This document shows, piece by piece, positions 25,691 through 34,442 of a stretch of 64,000 nucleotides of DNA; the stretch's first letter is position 1, and every line of letters starts with the position of its first letter. Where the stretch lies: the NCBI RefSeq assembly GCF_000307105.1, contig NC_018645.1:2937501-3001500 (forward strand). The letters run 5' to 3'. Source of the stretch: Desulfobacula toluolica Tol2 (lineage in GTDB: Bacteria; Desulfobacterota; Desulfobacteria; Desulfobacterales; Desulfobacteraceae). The position numbers and the translations under genes were made by a program. The notes under the pieces were generated by a model. It was not told where the DNA came from. It ran no database searches and saw nothing but the letters and a program-made list of their open reading frames with translations.

Positions 25691-26203
25691 ATGAAAACTA
25701 AATGTTTATTTTTGTTGTCAGTGCTTGCGGTGTTGATTGCATTCAGTGGCTGCAAAGAGTATGTTCATGTCGGCCGGAACTGGGATGCCCTGCACAAAAT
25801 AAAAGCACCTGAAGACTCCTTTCAAGTAAAGGTGACAGGCACTGAAAAAGCCGGTCTGGGTGACAGTCTGAACTTCAATATAACATCTGCCCAATCCGGG
25901 CGGCTGTGGGTGGTGCAAGTTGATCCTGCCGACACTCTAAACGTATTGTTCCCCAATGATGCACAAAAAGAAAACGCCATCACAGCCGATACACCATTAA
26001 CCATACCTCCCAAAGGTGCTGATTGGGAGATTGCTGCGGGTGAACCTGTCGGTGAGAGTCTTGTGGCCTTTATTGTTACAACGGGTGATACGGATTTAAG
26101 TGATGTATTGAACCGGGATAAAAGTATGTCCAAGGCCATCCGTATTGTTGCCGCCTCACCCTCCTGGGGAATGACCAGACGAATAATTGATATTCAAAAA
26201 TAA
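25691..26203 (+). CDS. DUF4384 lipoprotein
   Basis: A 170-aa lipoprotein with a signal sequence ending in the lipobox FSGC at about residue 21. The rest is a single DUF4384-like beta domain (GLGDSLNFNI, GRLWVVQVDPADTLNVLFPN), with the NVLFPN strand also seen in the neighbouring caspases (TVLFPN, TVLYPY). It should be anchored in the membrane as a partner or sensor for the secreted caspases. It lies in the same transcriptional run. Confidence 0.75.
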   Translation: MKTKCLFLLSVLAVLIAFSGCKEYVHVGRNWDALHKIKAPEDSFQVKVTGTEKAGLGDSLNFNITSAQSGRLWVVQVDPADTLNVLFPNDAQKENAITADTPLTIPPKGADWEIAAGEPVGESLVAFIVTTGDTDLSDVLNRDKSMSKAIRIVAASPSWGMTRRIIDIQK

Positions 26204-26227
26204 TTTTCACATCAAAGGAGTCAAATT

Positions 26228-28102
26228 ATGATCAAAATACCCAGCAGGGAATACAAAATTGTCTTTTTATTATTGTTCCTGGCATGGCTGATGATACCAT
26301 TTGCTGCCATTGCCAAGGACACCCCCCCCCATGGTATGTTTGCATTATACGAACAAAACAGACAGCAAGGTATTCCAAATTACATTACTGAAGATTTTAT
26401 GCTCTTAAGCCATGGAATGGTTATCAATGAAACCGTTACCATGCTGGAAGAGACCTTATTACTGCCGGAATTTAAAAATTTAATTGATGAACTGACCACA
26501 AAAATTATCGGCAATAAAGAAAAAATTTCCTCTGTGGACAAGGCAAATCTTGACTATCTCGCCGTTTTAACCTGCCTTATCACCGGAGCGGAACAACCGG
26601 ATAAAAAGGCTGTAGTGAATCAGAAAGCAGTTATTGCAGAATTAAAAAAAGTCCGTGCTGCCAAAGGAATTGACACCTCAACCTTGATGCAGCAGCAGAT
26701 CGACTACAGCCAGTTTATCGTGCGCGGCAAGTACACCCGCAACAAAAAACTCGGGCAGTATTTTCAGGCCATGCGCTATGCCGGTACGGTATTGTTTCCA
26801 ATTCTTGAAAGCAAAGCCACCGGCATTTCCACCAAACAGGCAGACACACTCTCCCAGCAGGCAATGGCGCTTGCCGCCCACGTTCATGGCAGCAAAAAAC
26901 TTGCCGACCGTTATGAGTACATCCAGAAACTATTGGCTTCAATTTTTGGTCCGGCTGATGACCTGATCCTTACCGATTATGTCAAGATATTAAAAAAGCT
27001 TCCCCATGCCCAGATATCCCAACTACGCCAGGCTCTTTTCAACCTGGCGGAAAAAAATAACCGGAAACCCGCCATTATATCCGGTGCAGTGGATATTAAA
27101 AAGCTGGAAAAAGGACAAACCCCAAGTGATGTCATGACCGGATTTCGATTTATGCCCCTGCGCTTTACACCGGACAGTGCTGCCATGCAGCAGCTGGTTT
27201 TTAACAATGTAACGCGTTACCAGGGCAAAAAAACTCCCTTTTCCCGTTCCCTGATTGACGGCAACTGGGTCAAGGGGTTTCCCATGGGAATTGAGTTGAT
27301 GGCTATTTTAGGCTCCAAAGATGCACAAACACGCCTGAATAAAAACGACGAATGCAATTACATGGGGTATGCTGCTGCAAAAAAGAAAGCCGGTATCCTC
27401 CTGCGGACATCATCCGGCCTGAATTCAAATCATATGCAACTCATGCGTTACTGGCTAAACACAACAGATATTCCAGAAGAAGCCATTAACCTTTCCAGGC
27501 GGCTGAACACTTGTCTTGGATTCTGGACCTATACCCGATATATCAGCACACTCTATGCCAAACAATCCTACACTACCGTGGCCAAGTCATTCAGCGCTTC
27601 GCCCCCCCGGAACCAGGCCTGGCTCTCTGGGGCACCGGAACTCTATGCGCATCTGCAACTTCAAGCCGTAATGCTGAATCAAATGCTTCCTGCCGAGGTG
27701 AATCATCCCATGAAAGAACGGCTGAAAGATTATATAGATGTGTTGGAAACCTGCCGTTCCATTGCCTTTAAAGAGTTGGGAAAGAGTGAATTAAATGCCG
27801 ATGAGATCCGTTTTCTCAACCAGCTGGATACCCGTTTGGCTTACGTTGTGGTCAACCAGGATGCCCCCATTGTTACCGATGTTCACACCGAGCCCAACAG
27901 CGGCATGGTATTACAAGAGGGCCTGGGATATCCCAAAATCATTATGTATCCGCTGGAAAAGGTTCAAGCACGGGGCGCCCTGTTCAATTATTATGAATTT
28001 AAACACCCCATCAATGACAGGTTGACCGATGACAAATGGCAAAAAATGCTGGCAGATCCCAAGGCCATGGAAAAACTGGCGCTGTCACCCGGCAGCAGCT
28101 GA
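26228..28102 (+). CDS. DUF3160-family secreted protein with a poly-C tract
   Basis: A 624-aa secreted protein (signal peptide about 1-31). It matches DUF3160 by its order of motifs: YEQNRQQGIPNYITEDFML near the N terminus, DYSQFIVRGKYTRNKKLGQYFQAM in the middle (RGKYTR being most typical), and VHTEPNSGMVLQEGLGYP with FNYYEF near the C terminus. The function of the family is unknown. AAAGGAG precedes the ATG. Just behind the signal peptide, positions 26322-26330 are nine consecutive C, where slippage would shift the frame, so the gene may be phase-variable. A second run of seven C lies at 27602-27608. Confidence 0.75.
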   Translation: MIKIPSREYKIVFLLLFLAWLMIPFAAIAKDTPPHGMFALYEQNRQQGIPNYITEDFMLLSHGMVINETVTMLEETLLLPEFKNLIDELTTKIIGNKEKISSVDKANLDYLAVLTCLITGAEQPDKKAVVNQKAVIAELKKVRAAKGIDTSTLMQQQIDYSQFIVRGKYTRNKKLGQYFQAMRYAGTVLFPILESKATGISTKQADTLSQQAMALAAHVHGSKKLADRYEYIQKLLASIFGPADDLILTDYVKILKKLPHAQISQLRQALFNLAEKNNRKPAIISGAVDIKKLEKGQTPSDVMTGFRFMPLRFTPDSAAMQQLVFNNVTRYQGKKTPFSRSLIDGNWVKGFPMGIELMAILGSKDAQTRLNKNDECNYMGYAAAKKKAGILLRTSSGLNSNHMQLMRYWLNTTDIPEEAINLSRRLNTCLGFWTYTRYISTLYAKQSYTTVAKSFSASPPRNQAWLSGAPELYAHLQLQAVMLNQMLPAEVNHPMKERLKDYIDVLETCRSIAFKELGKSELNADEIRFLNQLDTRLAYVVVNQDAPIVTDVHTEPNSGMVLQEGLGYPKIIMYPLEKVQARGALFNYYEFKHPINDRLTDDKWQKMLADPKAMEKLALSPGSS

Positions 28103-28135
28103 AAAACCGGCAGCAGCTAAAAAAAAGGAGGAACC

Positions 28136-28993
28136 ATGCATAAATATTTTTTCTATTGTATAGCAGCAGCCATTATTTTTTCTATTGATATTTTTGGAGG
28201 GACGGTCTTTGCCCATGATTGTGAAAAAGCAAATATCCTTTACCATCAGGCAATGTCAACGGCCCAGGGCAAGGAACGCCTTGATCTGCTCAACAATTCC
28301 CTGGCAGCCTTCCCCACCTTTGCCGGATTTTATGAGTCCGGCCGTACCCTGGTTGCTATGGGTCGCCTTACCCGGGCGGAAAAAGCATATAATGAGGCAA
28401 AGACCCTGGCCGGGGATGATATATCCCAGGCCAAAGTCTATGTCAGTTTGGGAACGGTTTATGAAAAACTGGACCGCCTGGAAGATGCCTATACCTGCTA
28501 TAAACTGTCCAAGGGCTATCATCAATTCCCAAAAGTGGTAAAAAAAATAATGGCCATGGATGAGGTTCGAAGCAAAGAGGGGGTTCTTTCCAAATCAATT
28601 GTTAACCGGCTCACAACGGTTTCCAAAGCCTATGGAGTTGAGCCTGCCATTGATCTTTATGTTCACTTTGAATTAAACAGTGACCAACTCAAGGAAAAAG
28701 GCCTTGTCCAGGTAAAAGAACTGGGCAAAGCCATGCGGAATCCGGTTTTTTTAAAACATCATTTTGTCATTATCGGACACACGGACAGCCAGGGAGATCA
28801 AGAGGATAATTTAAGATTGTCAAAAAGAAGAGCAAAAACAGTCAAATCCTGGCTGAAAAAAAATTACGGTTTGCCTGACCATCGCATCACAACCAAAGGC
28901 CGGGGAGAAGAAGAGCTTTTGTATGTGCAAAATAGTGAACAGGCACATGCTTTGAACCGGCGGGTGGAAGTGCGGTTGAGAATTGAGAATTGA
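28136..28993 (+). CDS. TPR and OmpA domain envelope protein
   Basis: A 285-aa protein with a signal peptide (about 1-26), tetratricopeptide-like repeats at about 30-150 (ARNA-free helices such as LTRAEKAYNEAKTLAG and LGTVYEKLDRLEDAYTCY) and a C-terminal OmpA peptidoglycan-binding domain at about 175-285 (VHFELNSDQLKE, GHTDSQGDQEDNLRLSKRRA, NRRVEVRL). It should hold a protein complex on the cell wall. AAAGGAGG lies before the ATG. The stop lies inside a run of TTGAGAA repeats. Confidence 0.87.
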   Translation: MHKYFFYCIAAAIIFSIDIFGGTVFAHDCEKANILYHQAMSTAQGKERLDLLNNSLAAFPTFAGFYESGRTLVAMGRLTRAEKAYNEAKTLAGDDISQAKVYVSLGTVYEKLDRLEDAYTCYKLSKGYHQFPKVVKKIMAMDEVRSKEGVLSKSIVNRLTTVSKAYGVEPAIDLYVHFELNSDQLKEKGLVQVKELGKAMRNPVFLKHHFVIIGHTDSQGDQEDNLRLSKRRAKTVKSWLKKNYGLPDHRITTKGRGEEELLYVQNSEQAHALNRRVEVRLRIEN

Positions 28994-29015
28994 GAATTGA
29001 GAATTGAGAATTGTG
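28978..29015 (+). repeat. TTGAGAA tandem repeat
   Basis: Five consecutive TTGAGAA(T/-)-type units run across the 3' end of the OmpA-domain gene. The last codons of that protein (RIEN) come from the repeat. Confidence 0.75.
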
Positions 29016-29043
29016 GAGGGAGGAGGGTTAGAGAGGTGTTGAT

Positions 29044-30753
29044 ATGTTTAAAATAATAATTTTTGTTTTGGTTTTTTGGAGTTCTGTTTTACTATACCTT
29101 ACCCCGCCGCCGGTCATTGCGGCCAGCCATGCCCTTCTGATTGGCATCCGGGACTATGCCGAGGCAAAAGATCTGGAAGGGCCGGTAAACGATGTTGCCG
29201 CCTTAGAAGAGTTGTTGACCCGGACGTATGGTTTTTCAAATGAAAACATCGTAACCCTGACCGACCGGCAAGCTACCCGGGCCAACATTCTTTTTGAACT
29301 GAGTGATTTTTCAAACAAGACCGACAGGGGTGATTTTATTTTTATTTACTTCAGCGGTCATGGTACAAGCCCCTGGAATTCATCAGAAAAAAAATGGGGA
29401 GATGATCCTTTTACAGGCGGGCTTCTGCCATATGACTATAGCAATACCGGCACATTGAAACAGTGTCTGGACCGGCTGATTATCGGCAATCGGGATATCA
29501 GGCCCATATTAACGCAACTGGATAAAGACCGTCAGATATTTGCGGTGTTTGATGCCTGTTATTCCCAGTACAGTGTTCGGGCCATTGCAAGTCTTGACAA
29601 TCAGCCGCCCATGAAAATCTCCAAACATGAAGCTATGCGACCCACAAAAGATTTTGCCGATGACCTGATGGGTAATGCAGAAGATGAACCAACAAAATTT
29701 GAGCTGTCTGCCGCATCTGCCTATCCCTACAGAAATACCCTGTACATCTCTGCATCCGGCAAAAATGAAAAAGCCATAGATATCCCATTGGGTGCGATTA
29801 ATGCCAAAGTATCTGAAACGGTTGATGGAAAACCCCATGGCGCACTGACCAACAGACTGCTGCAAGGGCTGCAAAGCGGGTGTGCGGATACTGATAATAA
29901 TAATGCCGTATCCTATGGAGAATTATACGCATATTTAAAACATCATGTATTTGAAGAGTTTTCACACACTCCCCAGATCTCTTCCCCGGAACAAGACAAC
30001 CTTATGTTGAATGCTGCTGTTTTTGCCGATAAAAGAAGGACACCCATTGACAAATCCTGCCGGCAATATCAACCCAGCTCAAGTTTAAAAATAAAACTGC
30101 CCTCCCGCTCCGGCAGCATTTGTAAAAAACTGTCTTCCTTTGAAAATATTGAAGTCGTATCCCGGAATTTTGATATCCGGGTCGGCCGGGCAGAAAACGG
30201 GTATGTCCTGTTTCTGCCCAACGGGCAGCCGATCCTGCGCCAGCCTGTCACCGATAATGAGCAATTGGTAAAACTCATCGCAAGGCGTGGGCTTTTAAAG
30301 GATCTGGTAAACCATCAATATTCCACAAGTGATTTTAATATTTTTGCCGACCTTATCACCCCGTCCGGCGTACTGCCAGAGGGCACGGATATAGGGTTCC
30401 GTTTTCGAACCGAGGCTGACTGCTATCTTTTCATGGTGAATATTGATTCCGCAGGTGAAATAACAGTGCTGTACCCATATAAAACCCAGGAACTGGGCCG
30501 GATCAACGCCGGTAAAGAGCTTTTACTCAATGACTTCGGAGAAATCAGCGGGCCTGATTTCGGTTTGGAAATTATCAAAACTTTTGCCTTTAAAAAGTTG
30601 CCTGCCACCCTTTCTAAAATAATGGGCCAATCTTTTTACCCGAATGACCCTGTTTTTGATGAAATGATGCAGATGATCCGGCAGGCCAGGCAAGGGGCAA
30701 CGGCTGTTATCCATGCCCAGACTTGTGGTTTGGATGATTTGGTTTCTAATTAA
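29044..30753 (+). CDS. Caspase-family protease with C-terminal DUF4384 domain
   Basis: A 569-aa secreted C14 protease. A signal sequence or anchor (1-27) precedes HALLIGIRDYAEA, catalytic His106 in FSGHGTS and Cys172 in VFDACYSQ. The C-terminal 190 residues contain a DUF4384 domain (GTDIGFRFRTEADCYLFMVN, then TVLYPYKTQE). It differs strongly from the caspase at 24301 and is likely to have a different specificity. Its upstream spacer contains AATTGAGAATT repeats and GAGAGG acts as ribosome-binding site. Confidence 0.87.
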   Translation: MFKIIIFVLVFWSSVLLYLTPPPVIAASHALLIGIRDYAEAKDLEGPVNDVAALEELLTRTYGFSNENIVTLTDRQATRANILFELSDFSNKTDRGDFIFIYFSGHGTSPWNSSEKKWGDDPFTGGLLPYDYSNTGTLKQCLDRLIIGNRDIRPILTQLDKDRQIFAVFDACYSQYSVRAIASLDNQPPMKISKHEAMRPTKDFADDLMGNAEDEPTKFELSAASAYPYRNTLYISASGKNEKAIDIPLGAINAKVSETVDGKPHGALTNRLLQGLQSGCADTDNNNAVSYGELYAYLKHHVFEEFSHTPQISSPEQDNLMLNAAVFADKRRTPIDKSCRQYQPSSSLKIKLPSRSGSICKKLSSFENIEVVSRNFDIRVGRAENGYVLFLPNGQPILRQPVTDNEQLVKLIARRGLLKDLVNHQYSTSDFNIFADLITPSGVLPEGTDIGFRFRTEADCYLFMVNIDSAGEITVLYPYKTQELGRINAGKELLLNDFGEISGPDFGLEIIKTFAFKKLPATLSKIMGQSFYPNDPVFDEMMQMIRQARQGATAVIHAQTCGLDDLVSN

Positions 30754-30780
30754 TTGAGAATTGTGAATGGATAATTGAGA

Positions 30781-31149
30781 ATGGGTGGAATGCGGGAGAA
30801 TGCTGTTTTAGAAAAGAGTTTCGATTTTGCGGTAAGAATTGTAAATTTAAATAAGCATCTTGTTTCAAGAAAAAAAGAGTTTGTATTGTCAAAGCAGGTT
30901 TTACGAAGTGGTACGGCTATTGGTGCTATGGTTCGGGAAGCACAACATGCGGAAAGCAATGCGGATTTTATCCACAAATTATCCATTGCACTCAAAGAAG
31001 CCAATGAAACCGATTATTGGCTTTTATTGCTGAATAGAACTCAATATATCCAAGCAGATCAATTCATATCACTTAAAAACGACATGGAAGAATTATTAAA
31101 ACTATTGATATCCATTATCAAATCAGCAAAAAAAAGGGGCAATGGTTAA
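30781..31149 (+). CDS. Four-helix-bundle protein (23S rRNA intervening-sequence protein family)
   Basis: A protein of about 122 aa with LEKSFDFAVRIVNL, KKEFVLSKQVLRSGTAIGAM, REAQHAESNADFIHKLSIAL and ETDYWLLLL. These are the conserved blocks of the S23/IVP four-helix-bundle family (TIGR02436). The fold is shared with the DGR accessory protein Avd, but the motifs are those of the IVP branch, not of Avd. The start (30781 or 30790) lies in an AATTGAGAATGG repeat, as often seen for this mobile-like family. Three partial copies of its 3' end occur downstream. Confidence 0.82.
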   Translation: MGGMRENAVLEKSFDFAVRIVNLNKHLVSRKKEFVLSKQVLRSGTAIGAMVREAQHAESNADFIHKLSIALKEANETDYWLLLLNRTQYIQADQFISLKNDMEELLKLLISIIKSAKKRGNG

Positions 31150-31290
31150 TTGAGAATGGATAATTGAGAATGGATAATTGAGAATTAAGGACGAAAATCC
31201 ATCTTTAGTTTTTTGATGGAGAATGGAAGAATTATTAAAACTTTTGATATCCGATACTGTATCAGCAAAAAAAGACAGGAAATAAAATAA
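31147..31290 (+). repeat. Repeat block with a remnant of the four-helix-bundle gene 3' end (unit 1)
   Basis: TTGAGAATGGATAA repeats are followed by 31223-31285, which would encode MEELLKLLISDTVSAKKDRK. This copies the last codons of the four-helix-bundle gene (MEELLKLLISIIKSAKKRGN). The remnant also supplies the AGGA ribosome-binding site of the next gene. Units 2 and 3 are at 34305 and 37464. Confidence 0.75.
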
Positions 31291-34200
31291 ATGAAAATAA
31301 ACACACCCGAATCACCCATACACAACCCCCAATTTTCCATTATAAAATGGATATCTTCCACAATTATCCATTATCAATTCTCCATTCTAAATTATAAATT
31401 GGTAAACTTCCTTAATTCTCAATTATCCATTATCAATTCTCAATTATTAATTGTATTGCTGATTTCGCTGCTAATATCAGCACCCAAAGCCTTTGCCAAC
31501 GCCCCCACATCCAAGCCCATGCTCAGGCTGAACACAAACATGCACGCAGCAATGGTGAAAAGAATCAGCAGCGACGCTGCCGGTCGGGTTTTCCTGACCT
31601 GCAGTGACGATAAAACCGCCAGGCTCTGGAACGCCGATGACGGCAGACTGATAAAAACCTTTCGAGTACCCGTGGGAAAAGGACATGAAGGAAAACTGTT
31701 TGCCTGCGCCCTTTCTTCCGACGGCAGGACCGCTGCTGTCGGGGGGTGGACACGAGGCAGCGATCAGAATTCAGGGAATCATAACATCTACCTTTTCAAC
31801 ACTGCAACCGGAGAGATGATCCAGCGGATTGCCGGTATGGAAAATGTGATTTTAGACCTTGAATTTTACTCCAACACAATTTTTGCCGCCGCCCTTGGCA
31901 GGGATCAGGGCATACGGATCTTTAAACGATCAGGTCCTGAATTCACCCTGTACAAACAAGACACCGACTATGGATCAAATTCTTACAACCTGGCGTTTGA
32001 CAACAAGGGCAGGCTTGCATCCGTATGTTTTGACGGATATATCCGCCTATATGACACCGCCTTTAACCGGATTGAAAAAGTAAAAACAACTGGCGGGAAG
32101 CAGCCGTATTCCATTGCCTTTTCCTTGGACAATGAAAAACTTGCCGTGGGATACAATGACTCTGGAACTGTGGAAGTGTTCAGCGCAAAAAACCTTGAAC
32201 TTCTTTACCGCCCGGACAACAAGGATGCCGATACCAGGGATCAAAGGCTTGAGTCAGTCACCTTTGGCCAAGGCGGGTATCTTTACGGGGGCGGGGCTTA
32301 TCAAAAATTCATTGACGGTGCCTGGTGGCAGTGCATCCGCAGATGGTCCAAGGACGGCAAAGGGGCTTTTATTGATTTTAAGGCGGCAGGTAACACGGTC
32401 ATAGACATCAAACCCCTTGCCGACGGGTCCATTCTGGTGGCAGGCACTCAGCCGGATATGGGCAGGTATAAACCTGCGGGAGAAAAGATTTTTTATAACC
32501 GGGGAGAAGTGTCGGATTTTAGAAATAGAGACAGGGTTGAATATTTCACCATCAGCCATGATGCCGGTGAAATATCCTTCAAACCCTTGGGTGGAAAAGC
32601 CCTTACCTTCAGCATCAAAACCAGGGAACTCAAACCGTCTGATCAACGCTTTGAACACTACCGGGATCAATACAAAACCATAACTATAACAGACTGGGAA
32701 AATTCATATTCCCCCAGAATCAACGGCAAAAAAACAGATTTTCTTGATCAATACGAAATTTGCCGCAGTGTGGATATCGGGGATGACAACACCATCCTGG
32801 TGGGTGCGCAATGGTCGGTTTCTGCCCTGGATGCCGCCGGGAATCAAAAATGGCGGGCACAGGTTCCGGGTGAGGCATGGAGCGTCAACATTGCAGGAAA
32901 CGGCAAAACAGCCGTGGCAGCCCATGACGGCGGACAAATCCGCTGGTATCGCATGAGCGACGGGGCAGTGCTGCTGTCTTTGTTTGTTCATGCCGACGGC
33001 AAACGCTGGATTCTTTCCACCCCGGACGGGTATTATGATGCGTCGCCCGGGGCTGATACTCTCATGGGCTGGCATATCAATAACGGCAAGGACAATGCCC
33101 CGGGCTTTTATCCGGTTTCAAAGTTTGCATCAAAGCTTTACCGGCCCGATGTGGTTGAAAATGTCATCACCTACAACGATTTTGACAAGGCACTGGCCCA
33201 TGCCGATAAAAACAGGAAAAACAAACCCGTAAATCTGGATATCCGTCAGATGCTTCCCCCTGTGGTTTCAATCATGTCGCCGCAAAACAACCATGAGATC
33301 TCATCCAACACCGTGCAGGTCCGGTACAGGGTGCAAACCCCGTCCGGAGAAGCAGTCACCCATGTCAAGGTGTTGATCGACGGCAGGCCCACAGGTCAAA
33401 GAGGCATCCAGCGGAAAAAAACAAAAGGCACTGCGGAAATAACCATCACAATTCCTTCAAAGGACTGCACCCTGTCCATTATTGCGGAAAACAGGTTCTG
33501 CGCCAGTGACCCTGCAACAGTGAAGCTGCACTGGAAAGGCCAAGACGCGTTTGTCATCAAACCCAAACTCTATGTACTGGCCATGGGGGTCAGCCGATAT
33601 CAGGAAAAAAACCTTGTCTTGAGATACGCAGCAAAGGATGCAAGGGATTTTACCCGGGCACTGGAGGCATTGCAAAAGCAAAAAGAGTCTTTGTACCGTG
33701 ATGTCGTGGTCAAGCTGCTTGCAGATGCGGATGCCACCAAAGACAATATCCTGGACGGCCTGGACTGGATTTTAAAAGAAACAACCGATAAAGACATTGC
33801 CATGGTTTTCCTGGCCGGTCACGGGGTCAATGATGACTACGGCACCTATTATTATCTGCCCCAGAATGCAAATACGCAAAAACTCAAACGTACAGGGGTT
33901 GCCGGCAGCGAAATCCAAAGCACGGTTTCCAACATTGCCGGCAAGGCCCTGTTTTTCATGGATACCTGTTTCAGCGGCAATGTGCTGGGACGCAGAGGAG
34001 GTGCCATGGATACCACCGCCATTGTCAACGAGCTGTCCCATACGGAAAACGGGGTCATCGTGTTTGCTTCCTCCTCGGGCAGACAATACAGCCTTGAAGA
34101 CAGCGGATGGGGCAATGGGGCTTTTACCAAGGCCCTGGTGGAAGGATTATCCGGCAAAGCAGCTTACAGAGGCAAAAAAATCACGGTAAACATGCTGGAT

Positions 34201-34308
34201 CTGTATATCTCGGAACGGGTCAAAGAACTGACCAACGGCAGGCAAACCCCTACTACTGCTAAGCCTGATACTGTTCCTGATTTTCCGATTGCATTTAAGG
34301 GCAATTGA
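31291..34308 (+). CDS. WD40-repeat caspase-family protease, copy A
   Basis: A 1005-aa protein. It has a 60-residue N-terminal stretch, a hydrophobic export signal (LLIVLLISLLISAPKAFA), a WD40/beta-propeller region at about 75-630 (e.g. RISSDAAGRVFLTCSDDKTA, in short LTCSDDKTARLWNADDGRL), a beta-sandwich linker, and a C-terminal C14 caspase domain with His844 in FLAGHGVN and Cys893 in FMDTCFSGN. The first ATG has AGGA 10 bp upstream. The N-terminal residues NSQLSIINSQLLI are encoded by AATTCTCAATTA-type repeats, so part of the export signal is repeat-derived. The sensor part is nearly identical to copy B. Confidence 0.88.
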   Translation: MKINTPESPIHNPQFSIIKWISSTIIHYQFSILNYKLVNFLNSQLSIINSQLLIVLLISLLISAPKAFANAPTSKPMLRLNTNMHAAMVKRISSDAAGRVFLTCSDDKTARLWNADDGRLIKTFRVPVGKGHEGKLFACALSSDGRTAAVGGWTRGSDQNSGNHNIYLFNTATGEMIQRIAGMENVILDLEFYSNTIFAAALGRDQGIRIFKRSGPEFTLYKQDTDYGSNSYNLAFDNKGRLASVCFDGYIRLYDTAFNRIEKVKTTGGKQPYSIAFSLDNEKLAVGYNDSGTVEVFSAKNLELLYRPDNKDADTRDQRLESVTFGQGGYLYGGGAYQKFIDGAWWQCIRRWSKDGKGAFIDFKAAGNTVIDIKPLADGSILVAGTQPDMGRYKPAGEKIFYNRGEVSDFRNRDRVEYFTISHDAGEISFKPLGGKALTFSIKTRELKPSDQRFEHYRDQYKTITITDWENSYSPRINGKKTDFLDQYEICRSVDIGDDNTILVGAQWSVSALDAAGNQKWRAQVPGEAWSVNIAGNGKTAVAAHDGGQIRWYRMSDGAVLLSLFVHADGKRWILSTPDGYYDASPGADTLMGWHINNGKDNAPGFYPVSKFASKLYRPDVVENVITYNDFDKALAHADKNRKNKPVNLDIRQMLPPVVSIMSPQNNHEISSNTVQVRYRVQTPSGEAVTHVKVLIDGRPTGQRGIQRKKTKGTAEITITIPSKDCTLSIIAENRFCASDPATVKLHWKGQDAFVIKPKLYVLAMGVSRYQEKNLVLRYAAKDARDFTRALEALQKQKESLYRDVVVKLLADADATKDNILDGLDWILKETTDKDIAMVFLAGHGVNDDYGTYYYLPQNANTQKLKRTGVAGSEIQSTVSNIAGKALFFMDTCFSGNVLGRRGGAMDTTAIVNELSHTENGVIVFASSSGRQYSLEDSGWGNGAFTKALVEGLSGKAAYRGKKITVNMLDLYISERVKELTNGRQTPTTAKPDTVPDFPIAFKGN

Positions 34309-34442
34309 GAATTGTGAATGGATAATTGAGAATTGAGGAGGACGAAGCTCCATTTTGGTTTTTTTTAATGGAGAATGGAAGAATTATTAAAATTATTGAT
34401 ATCCGGTATTGAATCAGCAAAAAAAGACAGGAGATAAAATAA
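34305..34442 (+). repeat. Repeat block with four-helix-bundle remnant (unit 2)
   Basis: The same arrangement as unit 1: TTGAGAATTGTGAATGG repeats, then 34375-34437 (would encode MEELLKLLISGIESAKKDRR) immediately before the start of WD40-caspase copy B. Confidence 0.75.

Noticed and set aside
30781-31149. Four-helix-bundle protein as the DGR accessory protein Avd
   Set aside because: The fold is related, but the motifs are those of the 23S rRNA intervening-sequence family, and there is no reverse transcriptase or template repeat beside it.
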